Positions 8,901 through 15,691 of a DNA stretch of 64,000 nt are shown one piece after another. The notes beneath the pieces were generated by a model that was not told the origin of the DNA, made no database searches, and was given only the letters and a program-made list of their open reading frames with translations. The DNA is from Posidonia oceanica (taxonomy: Eukaryota > Streptophyta > Magnoliopsida > Alismatales > Posidoniaceae): the NCBI GenBank assembly GCA_037176725.1, contig JAZBRS010000035.1, forward strand, positions 50,416,001 to 50,480,000, given 5' to 3'. How positions within the stretch are numbered: the stretch's first letter is position 1; each line of letters begins with the position of its first letter. The translations under genes were made by a program, and so were the position numbers.

Positions 8901-11852
8901 TGCTAAGGGTTGGCCTGAGGGTGGGGGTATAACAGATCTAGGATGAGTTGGCCTAGTTGCCGGTGCTGGGGGCCTGTAAATCCTCCCCGATCGCGTTACT
9001 TCCGCGCACATTTCTGTGGCGTAGCTGTAAGGGACGCGATGGGTGTCCAGGGTCAAGTTAATGACGACTGGAGCATGTGCTGCGAGCACAGGAGGGGTTA
9101 CAGGGGGACCTACAGGATACTGAGGTCTGTCTAAGGGATATGGTTGTTGGGGTGGGAAGGCTGGGGCAGGTTGAGGTCTGCCTAGAAGGTGCGGTTGAGG
9201 TCGCCCTAGAAGGTGAATGGGAGAACTAGGCTGGGCTCTGGCTAAAAGGTGTACGGGAGATTGAGCCTGAGGGAGCACGGTGGGAGACGCGCGAGGGCGC
9301 TCCGGCCTGGCACGCGGTCGGATCAAATGGATTCCCGACTCGGAGCCGGCAACTGCCGCCAAATAGAGACTGACTGGGAAAGGCTCAGAGAGGTCAGAGA
9401 TAAGATCAGAAGGGTCTACTACAGAGGTAGCGGGCCCAGAGGGAAAGACAGAGTGGACGCCTGAGGTTCCCGCCCTTCCCGGATAAGAGTGCTCCGGTAA
9501 AGGTTGGCGGATGTTGCCAGAATGCGGGGGAACAGCTGGAGATGCAGATGCATGGGTGCGTGCTTGAGTGGAAGCCTCGTGCGTGTCGATCACAATCGTT
9601 CCCGATTCGATCAGGTCCTGAATTGCGTTCCGCAGGGAGAAGCAATTATCCGTCGAATGCCCGACGCTTCGATGGAAATTGCAGAAGAGGTCCGGCCTAA
9701 ACCAATGCGGCAGAGGGCTTGGCGGCGGACGAACCTCCGGGAACTTCAGGAGCGATGCCACCTTTGGCAAGATGACCGTGAGTGGTTCCACCAGTGGGGT
9801 GAAATTCCGCCTCTCAGCGGGTGGTCTTCTTTGCCTTGGGTACGGGCCTTGCTGAACTGGTGCGGCAGGATAGACCGGTCTAGCGGTGGTTGTGATGTGC
9901 GGTGTGTGCGGGATCCTAGGTGCAGGAGCGTACACCACCTGAGCTAGGGCAGGCCGTGACGGCAAGCGAACAGGCACAGTAGGAGAATCGACGAATGCAA
10001 CAGCGGGTTTCGGCGAGTCCTTCCTCTTCGGGCGGTTGTTGTTGCTGCCGCTGTTGTTGTTGTTGGAGGTGCTGCTGTTGGCATTGTTGCTGCTTATCAC
10101 TGCCTGCTTAGCGAACGCAGAGAGAGCTGGGAAGTTGCCACTCCGCAAAGAACTCTCCACGCGCGCTCCAGCTCTGATGAGTGCCGCAAAAGTAGTGACT
10201 GGTTGAATGCTAAGCAGAGCTCCGAGAGACGGCTGCGCCTCTTTGATAACGATCTCGATAGATTCCTCGTCAGAGGGTCTATCTCGAACCTGAGAGGCAA
10301 GGGCGCGCCAGCGGCCGACGTACTCCCCGAACGGCTCGCCAGAGTTCTGCTTGATGGCGATCAAGTCCGCCCTCTTTGGGACAAGATCGAGGTTGAAGGA
10401 GTATTGTTCCAGGAACGCCTGACTGAGGTCGTTCCAAGTCTTGATGGCTGACATATCGAGTGATGTGAACCACTTGAGAGCCGGCCCGGTCAAACTCTTC
10501 TGGAACAAGCGGATCAGCAACCTCTCGTCAGCCTGAAGCTGAGCGAGATCACCGCAATACGCCTTCAGGTGTACTACAGGGCAGCCCCTACCATTATACT
10601 TCTCGAAGTCCGGGATTTTGAACTTCGGAGGGAGTACCGCCTCTGGAAAGCAACAGAGGTCTCGGAATTGGTAGGTCTGGTGCTCAGTACCCTGCACTAG
10701 TCGTAGTGCCTTCTCCAAGACGTCCATCCGGTTGTTGATGGGGTCTGGAATTGCTGCTGTAGGAGAGGGATCAGCAGGGGTAGCGAGCACATACGCCGAA
10801 TGGGTCGCACCTAAGTGCTCCTCCGGATCTACCATAGCGTCGCCTGGTGGAGCAACGGGATGGCCGGCGTATCCGTGCTGGGGGATAGTGTATGCAGGAG
10901 TGTATGCAGGATGCTGGACTTGAGGGAGAGGAGAAGAATAAATGCCATGCTGTGCTGGGACAGGGGTAGGATGGCGGAGCACCAGTTGCTGTGCAGGCGG
11001 GGTGCCAGACAGCGAGCTAGTGAGGTACTGGGCTCCAGCCGACCCAAAGGGTTGACCACCAGAAGAAAGTGGAGCATGCTGTGCCAAGTGTTGTGCAGGA
11101 GGCGGTAAACGAGCCCCCATCGTCGGAACCGTGAGCAGTTGCGACGATGGTCGAGGCGGAGGTGTAGAGGTCGATGCAAGGAATGCAGGAACTGGCCTCA
11201 GAGGAACCTCAGGAACGACAGAGATAGAAGGAGGACGAACTGACAGAGCCATGCCCTGCAGTCTCTGGGCAAGCTCCATCAGGTGCTGGTACTGCGCCTC
11301 GGGCGTCTCGCCAGTGGGGATGCTGAAGTGCAGTGCCGGCGGTGGCTGAGAAGCAAGAGGCACGGACACAGATGGTCCGGGAAGGAGGGGATCTACAGAA
11401 AAAGTCGCAGCAACGGTGGAAGGGATGTCGAAAGCGACGTATCCCTGGGACGGAGGGGGCAGTGGCGTCTCCGGAGCGCGAGTAACGGCCGTCAAGATAG
11501 ACTCGGCGACCGGATCCGGAGGAAGGGAGGCTTGCCACTGTCCCGGGGTGTACTGAGAACCTAGAGACGTCAGAGGAGGAAACCCTGGCGTCGGAGGGGG
11601 AACAAGTGGGACAGAAAGAGCAACCGGGGGGGCCAGAACGGAAACACCCTCCGTGACAGGAGTAAAAGAAGGCTCACTAACGTACTGGGCCATTGCTGAC
11701 CTAGAGCGTGTGAGAACTGGGCTGCGACGGGTATTCAAGCGATGCTTCCTAAGAGGAGCTATCGTCGCAAGTGCGGATAGCTCGGAAGGGGAATGGTCGC
11801 GAACTAAGTCGCAAAAGGGCGTCAACGAGGGTCGGTACTCAAGCTCTGGCAA
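2937..11852 (-). CDS. gag-pol: Gag-pol polyprotein (gag, protease, RT, two RNase H domains, integrase), element A
   Basis: One uninterrupted frame of 2971 codons. In order: a Pro/Ala/Gln-rich N-terminus (1-370); a retrotransposon gag domain (about 405-560, with DFEKYNG, LKWF and QYSF motifs); an Asn/Ser run (about 585-605); a C-x2-H-x4-H-x4-C knuckle variant (about 718-735); an aspartic protease with catalytic D1123 in LVDNGSGLN; a G-patch-like stretch (about 1287-1327); a long Ser/Ala/Pro-rich linker (about 1330-1800); reverse transcriptase (about 1905-2170, YVDD at 2097-2100); a first RNase H (about 2210-2310); a second, archaeal-type RNase H (about 2396-2522, D2403 of YFDGA, NNEAEYEA, HGDA, ADALA); and integrase with an HHCC zinc site (about 2620-2675), catalytic D2694, D2755, E2791 (DD35E spacing) and a C-terminal GPF module. 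There is no chromodomain. Two RNase H domains are typical of the Tat lineage. Gag and pol share one frame with no intron or shift. The frame suggests a recent insertion, though activity is unproven. The start is the first ATG of the frame; an internal start at residue 54 is possible. Confidence 0.93.
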   Translation of the reverse strand: MPELEYRPSLTPFCDLVRDHSPSELSALATIAPLRKHRLNTRRSPVLTRSRSAMAQYVSEPSFTPVTEGVSVLAPPVALSVPLVPPPTPGFPPLTSLGSQYTPGQWQASLPPDPVAESILTAVTRAPETPLPPPSQGYVAFDIPSTVAATFSVDPLLPGPSVSVPLASQPPPALHFSIPTGETPEAQYQHLMELAQRLQGMALSVRPPSISVVPEVPLRPVPAFLASTSTPPPRPSSQLLTVPTMGARLPPPAQHLAQHAPLSSGGQPFGSAGAQYLTSSLSGTPPAQQLVLRHPTPVPAQHGIYSSPLPQVQHPAYTPAYTIPQHGYAGHPVAPPGDAMVDPEEHLGATHSAYVLATPADPSPTAAIPDPINNRMDVLEKALRLVQGTEHQTYQFRDLCCFPEAVLPPKFKIPDFEKYNGRGCPVVHLKAYCGDLAQLQADERLLIRLFQKSLTGPALKWFTSLDMSAIKTWNDLSQAFLEQYSFNLDLVPKRADLIAIKQNSGEPFGEYVGRWRALASQVRDRPSDEESIEIVIKEAQPSLGALLSIQPVTTFAALIRAGARVESSLRSGNFPALSAFAKQAVISSNNANSSTSNNNNSGSNNNRPKRKDSPKPAVAFVDSPTVPVRLPSRPALAQVVYAPAPRIPHTPHITTTARPVYPAAPVQQGPYPRQRRPPAERRNFTPLVEPLTVILPKVASLLKFPEVRPPPSPLPHWFRPDLFCNFHRSVGHSTDNCFSLRNAIQDLIESGTIVIDTHEASTQARTHASASPAVPPHSGNIRQPLPEHSYPGRAGTSGVHSVFPSGPATSVVDPSDLISDLSEPFPVSLYLAAVAGSESGIHLIRPRARPERPRASPTVLPQAQSPVHLLARAQPSSPIHLLGRPQPHLLGRPQPAPAFPPQQPYPLDRPQYPVGPPVTPPVLAAHAPVVINLTLDTHRVPYSYATEMCAEVTRSGRIYRPPAPATRPTHPRSVIPPPSGQPLANPAPDQPVVSQAPSRPVVTQLPATTPVEPARITPPAARRDQPRADLTSQLKKVKADISIWDLIHTSAEHREAFLRVFQAARVSQSIEPSALESMVGLIAEPQVISFTSDELPPAGINHNQPLFVTVQFKNFRIPLTLVDNGSGLNVCPLRTATKLGFKAEDITPAVKGMTAFDNTHHDALGILIIPLAIGLVVFDVEFYVVDLKPNFNLLLGHPWLHKHQVLPSTLHRMIKYRRGDDVIVVMAENFEKERIEAVSPVSSQSIPFDPETSEALYRVNRCEPVNFIPDLERVNSLTVHSNPFRMVENVCHRWGYIKGTPLGRHGQGIAEPIIAVERRKSKGLGYEPKLDEDHCFQLKDRAPAIPRDLTNFTSAGILGSTDYQAAAPTEDWVCVEDYYSDEEQSDATEAVPISSAETVVRAEAPQSVYSALPLAETVGSSAGPVAKASSHPFLATPASQEQSAAVQESETLLLTEPSMLPAVTATSVPLPPSLEGQSINSVGSAAQPAPSASSSGMQLAQSAPHSPDDPQQLSWQDPMASEAALSQLRPDTKGQLSTTLSGPLSPPRSTPTYSPAVTLEAYPSVAPLACLFGPSTSELPPSDAPVNQIMQTPRAAIHLAAGPVPQAPGAYYVDSPSDEEEGVAIEAQVDSWMSDLELLYQEQLQSIAEDLAEHQAAERKGKAVVTDPPLQEDHASIMVLEDSAAPDSPRPDELITLQPEGGSRWFVQPMPHLSNASSGSDQISRQSGISSTSTLEDPEGRASAVNAAAAEQNASAASAAQLVEQSAVSAAESAKHSAESVRPEQTVEGVARTEVAHRGYKNTRVSVTILKRHQGQAAEHIHSFSIASPSFEKEILSELVAYGEEDDTGVDETDEPLPEFRPYDDDPEGPNLHVEEETEVVNIGTAEEVREVCISAQLSTQVRAEFIAFLKEYADVFAWSYEDMVGLDIEIVVHNLPLNPDAKPVKQKLRRWRPQWLLMIKEEIMKQLGVNFLKVVLYPEWLANIVPMPKKDGRIRICIDYRDLNKASPKDDFPLPHIDVLVDNTAGHKMLSFMDGFSGYNQIKMAEEDMEKTSFITPWGVFCYQVMPFGLKNAGATYQRAMTALFHDLMHQEVEVYVDDMIAKTKEPEDHLACLRKLFDRLRKYKLRLNPKKCVFGVSSGKLLGYIVSQRGIEVDPLKAQAIVDMPPPRTEKEVRSLLGRLQFISRFIAQLTPICEPIFKLLKKNAQIHWSEECQAAFAKIKQLLIKPPVLVPPTPGRPLLLYLSTTQHSMGAVLGQHDESGRKERAIYYLSKKFNECEARYTTLEKTCLSLVWAAQKLRHYMMAYPVQLLCRHDPIKFLFQKPAMVGRCAKWQVLLSQYDITFVTQKSMKGQAMADHLADLPLPEYQPLQTQFPDEDILFAMEDSEQKNPEEAEEWQLYFDGAVNKKGRGVGAVLATPQGQMTPFARKLTFTCTNNEAEYEACILGLKVALEHEAQKLHVHGDAMLVISQVNGEWKTKDPKLVPYHEHLLRLMKEFKSIRFTYLNRAKNAYADALATLASWLTISGDSSVDVSVTRIEQPAYCMSIEEADPTEGQPWYQDIKSFLESGNFPPDTTAADKRTLARLASKYVLGVGQLYRRSYNQMLLRCLNKSEADTLMLQVHAGTCGPHMNDVLLAKKIMLQGYFWQTMEADCCRFVRRCHNCQVHGNFIKAPPHQLHNMSSPWPFSTWGIDVIGAIHPAASNGHRYILVAIDYFTKWVEAASYRTVTASTTEKFIRNNIVARYRVPYSVISDNGSNFIAKRIEEYLQGLRIKHHRSSPYRPQMNGAVESANKNIVKIPKKLAEIHKDWHDKLPYALWAYRTSIRTSTGATLYSLVYGMEAVLPVEVEIPSLRILREAELEEAEWVEDRCIQLNLIDERRLQAMHNAHCYQKRMARAFLKKVQPRSFQPGDLVLRAIHLPDGRGKFRPNWRGPFVVKQIFSGGAVTLEDMDQVEQSEPVNLCYLKKYYQ

Positions 11853-13005
11853 AGGGAACTCGCTTACCGATCACGCTGACACAACAGAAGGAAATTAGGG
11901 TTAGAAACTAGAGGATGAATGCAAATGAGTTAGTTAAGTGGCGTGAATGATATGCATGCTTTCTAGTATGCCCCCCTTACCTAACTAGTGTTTCCTAGCA
12001 AGGCTGTCTACTCCGGGTATCCCTGGATGTACGGGTCACCGACTCAGGTCAGAAAAAGTAGGTCCCCTGTCTAACTCCCGGCCCAAAGCTCAGGTAATGA
12101 CAGGGTGGTGCGTTAGTGGCCTCTACCCCGCCAAAGCGTGGGTGGTACCCTCTACTAACACCGACACGACCCCCAGACAAGGAGGGGACGGACCGACCAA
12201 CTTATGCCACGCCCAAAGCAGTGGAACAAGAGGCCGGAATCGTCCTTCGCAGACTAGTAGGTGGACTCAGAGGAGAAGAATGCATGCCCTATATGATGCT
12301 TATGCAAATGATTAGAGTTTTTTATCTTGCACATTTTATTAACCAAAAAGGGAGTGAAGGATTGTTTGTAGTCTCTAGTTGCCCCTAGAAGCTCTTTTTA
12401 CTTGCATTTTTTAGTTAACCATGGGGGAAGCAGACAGGTCTCTACTATCCTAAGCATGGCATGTGCAAAAGGGAAGAAAATCAATCCAAATGGCAAGCAA
12501 CCATCATACAACACAACAAAAGGCATGTTCATGGCATGTGCGAGTGTTTGTGAATATGATGGTGAAAAAGAAGCATTCATCAAGTCAAAAGGCATGTAAG
12601 CATAGTATGTGCGTGTGTAGTGGCATAGCAAGGGTGTAAAAGAAGCATTCAACATCCAAAAAGCATGTATTTTAGCCAAACAAAGTATGTAGACATGCAA
12701 TGTGCAAGAATTAAAGCAATAATAAGCAAGTAAGGCAAAACAAGGTAAAAGTAAGCAGACTGTAAAAGAAATAGGAGTATAAGCAAGACAATAAGTAAAT
12801 AAACAAGCAAATAAGCGAAGCCAGGTAAAAGAAAGCGCAAACCGAGGCGAAAGAGGTGCAAAACCCAAGCAAAGTAGCCACGAAGCGACTTGCTAGGAGT
12901 TTGCACAGAAAGGCGAGCAAAACAGGCAAAGAAGGCACACAAGGTAGACAAAACTACAAAACAAGCGAGCGAAAAGCCGAGAACGAAAGCCGGAGTCTAG
13001 TCTAA
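11853..13005 (-). other. Untranslated leader of element A
   Basis: Region between primer site and gag start. The LTR-proximal half (12490-13005) matches the leader piece of element B (18883-19395), with equal length within a few bases. It is A/G-rich on the plus strand with many 'AAGCAAGTAAG' runs. The gag-proximal half (11900-12290) is less biased and has no match in the window. There is no conserved upstream frame, so the extra ORF1 known from some Ogre elements is not seen. Short hydrophobic frames here are composition effects. Confidence 0.7.
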
Positions 13006-13023
13006 TCCCCAGCGGAGTCGCCA
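13006..13023 (-). other. Primer binding site, element A
   Basis: The sense strand reads TGGCGACTCCGCTGGGGA, one base after the LTR end ...CTACA. It begins with TGG, as required to pair with a tRNA 3'-CCA. Ogre-type elements use a site of this form, reported as tRNA-Arg; the tRNA identity is from memory of the family. Confidence 0.85.
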
Positions 13024-13142
13024 CTGTAGCGATCCCGATCGGAACCAGGCTCGCTATTTAGCGGCGATTGAGATCCGAGGAAGAGGCTCAACTCGAAAAA
13101 CACTTAAAATCAAGGAGAAAAAGGAAAAGATAAGACAAATCA

Positions 13143-13151
13143 GAGTCGCCA
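13143..13151 (-). other. Primer-site-like motif inside LTR A
   Basis: The sense strand reads TGGCGACTC, the first nine bases of the real primer site, 119 bp inside the LTR end. Matching motifs lie at the same relative place in B (19579-19589, 11 bases), G (48293-48301), H (55424-55432) and D (33433-33442), with a decayed copy in F (34338-34347). Confidence 0.6.
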
Positions 13152-13326
13152 CCACGTCTATTAACGGAAGACGAGGAAAACCGAGGTAATGCGTGAATTA
13201 ACGCGCAAAACCGAGCAATAAATGCAAAGCAAAGCAATGCAAAGGGAAACAAATGCAAACAAATGCAAATGAGATGACTCTAGCCTAGGATAAGGGCGGT
13301 ACGGTCATTGCGGGCCAAAAGATAGG

Positions 13327-13410
13327 GTAAGGACTCCTGTTACGTGCGGGGAAGGTATTAGGCACCCCCGACACGCCCGAAAATCGGTCTTTCTAGGCTT
13401 ACGCTCGCAT
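13327..13410 (-). other. Conserved LTR core block, LTR A
   Basis: The sense strand contains GGGGGTGCC, TAATACCTTCCCC and CACGTAACAGGAGTCC. This block of about 80 bp recurs in every LTR here that retains this region, about 300-350 bp from the LTR 3' end, while flanking LTR sequence diverges. It can fold as GGTG-CCTAA-CACC with outer GGGG/CCCC in most copies; A carries a change in one arm. Confidence 0.7.
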
Positions 13411-13649
13411 ACGCAGAAAGATGCAGGATTGAATGCCTATGTGCCTATGAATGCCTAAATGAATGCTCAAGGAGTGCTCTAAGTGGGAAGAAACAATGCA
13501 AGGAAGTAAGCGTGCTCTCTAAGTGCTCAGCTGCACTGTCTGTGTTCCGAACTAGGCGAAACCTAGCTCGTGAGAACTCCAGGCAGTAAGCATCACAGCC
13601 CTATATGCAAATGCAAGCGAGAAAACAAAACAGCGTGAAAACCATGCAA

Positions 13650-13985
13650 TGGGATCGACATGCAAGAGAAAACGGCGCGAAACACGCAAAACGAGGCGGG
13701 AAGCGAACAACGCACGCAAAACGATGCAAAAGAGCGAAACCGTCACGCAAAACGAGCGGAAAACAAGGCAGCGCGCAAAACGAGACAAGAGAGTAGGAAG
13801 GTACGCAAAACAGGACGAGAAAACAGAATGGTACGCAAAACGGGGCGAAAGAATAAAACCGGCACGCAAAACGAACGAGAAGGCAAGACAGTGCGCAAAA
13901 CGAGACAAGAAAACAGATGGGCACGCAAAACGGAGCGAAAACGAGGGCGGGCATGCGAAACGGCGCCAAAACGGCAAAGCAAAAA
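13650..13985 (-). repeat. 30-bp tandem repeats in LTR A
   Basis: The word ACGCAAAACGA recurs about every 30 bp (13684, 13714, 13745, 13773, 13803 and on), diverged between copies. The same monomer occurs in LTRs B, G and H. Because 30 is a multiple of 3, several frames stay open; the Phe/Cys-rich and Lys/Arg-rich frames seen here are not genes. Confidence 0.8.
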
Positions 13986-15683
13986 TCTCGAAAAAGCCAT
14001 GCAAATGCAAGAATGCAGAAAGAGATTAAAAGGGGGTCAAAGGAGAGGCAAAACAACGTGTGTATAAGAACAAACGCTGTTTAGGACCACTCAGAGTAGG
14101 TGTGAAGACCTACTGAGGGGAGAAGGGGCAAATGGAGGGATTACCACCTCTTTGCGACTGTTTCCTACTAAACCGTTCCACGGTGTGTCTCGCATGCTGC
14201 CCAAAGCTCGCGATGCGATCGGATCGTGGAAAAAGGAGAAGAAAGTCACATAAAGTGGCAAATCCAGGGAGAACGCAACACGAAACACACAGGGAAACGC
14301 GAAACGAGGATTTGAATAGACAAGCAGAAAGGGGAAGTCCTATTCTACATGCTCAAAGAGACAGAAAGCGAAAACAAGGAAAACTGTGCAAATGCCATGC
14401 AAATGAATGCAATGCAGGGGTTCAGGAGGACATACTAGGAAATCCGGGAGCCTGATCTGAAATCTGTCTGGTCTATGCTGAAGAGCGCTTCGCTGCGGTC
14501 GCTTGGGCAGCTCACTTGAGAAGATCCAACGGCCGGATTGGAAGATATCGCAGCTCCAAGGCAGAAGTGCCAGAACAGGGGAGAAGAACAGATCTAGGTG
14601 TTCAGGAGGTCCTAGGGATGTGCAAAAGGGTCCTCCCAAGTGAAAGGGAGCTTAGTGTGTGCAAAGGGGATGCTGAAATGCAAGACTAAGTGGATGCAGA
14701 ATGCATGCAAAAGCAAGAAAAAGTAAAGAAAAGAAGCTGGGAAAAAACTAGGATTTCAGAAAGTATTTTGAAAAAGAAGAGGGGCTAAAAAATGCAAATT
14801 TCCCAGAAAACAGGGTTCCACAGGAGAGGATTTTGAAAACAGGGGAAGACAAGGGTCTATTTGGCAAAAAACTAGGCTCAGAAAGGTGTTTTGAAAAGAA
14901 GGTATGCTTTGAAAGAGATTTTGAAACCAAAAGGGGTCAGAGTGCAATTTTGAAAAAATCTAGGGTCTAAGATGCAAATTTTCCAGAAAACAAGGTCCTG
15001 GGGAGTCTGGGGGTACTAGTGGAAGGTCTGTATGAAATTTGGTAGGCATAGGGGCTAAAATGCAACCTAGGGGCAAAATGGTCTTTTCGCATGATTTTTA
15101 AAGCATGCAGGGACCTAAGTGTGGTTTTGCAATCATGCAGGGGTTGAAAATGCAATTTAGTATGGAAAATATGCTCTGAAAATCAAATGACAGGACCACA
15201 GTGCAATTTCTGGAAAATATGGGGTTAAAAATGCAATGCAGTAAGTTAAAATGCATGCAGCACAGTTACTGTCCATTTAAAATGGACCTAACTGCAAATA
15301 TGATAAAGCAGAGGGGCAAATATGCAATGCATCAACCAAAAATAAAAATCAGAACCTAAGTTTCTACAGTGCATGGGACTTAAATGCAAAAATAAAAACA
15401 TGCAAGGGGCCAGGATGCAATGCAGTATGGTAAAATATAAGTAAATAAATGAACTGACTTGGTGCAGGACTTAAGTGCAAAAAAAGAAAACAGGTGGACT
15501 AAACTACAAAATATCGTAACAGCACAGCACAGTAAATGGATCTACTTGCAAATATTGAAAACTATAAATAGATTATGCAATTTAGCATAGTATTTAATTA
15601 AAAACCAAGCAGAATAAATGAAATAAGGACTGGAATGCAAAAATGAGGAAACTTAGGACAGACATGCAATATTTACCCTAAAA

Positions 15684-15691
15684 CTATATAA
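15684..15691 (-). promoter_or_regulatory. Candidate TATA box, LTR A
   Basis: TATATA lies at the edge between the GC-rich zone and the A-rich zone of the LTR, in the same context as 21914-21920 in LTR B. The motif is readable on both strands and is not obvious in G and H, so it is weak as the element promoter. Confidence 0.25.

Noticed and set aside
13006..13023. A tRNA gene end at the primer site
   Set aside because: Only 18 bases match a tRNA 3' end; no cloverleaf can be formed with the flanks. It is a primer binding site.
13552..14056. Cys/Phe/Leu-rich minus-strand frames in LTRs (13552-14056, 20414-20893, 48606-49233, 55868-56697)
   Set aside because: They lie on or beside the 30-bp and 89-bp repeats and appear in two or three frames at once. 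The sequences are not kept between LTRs.
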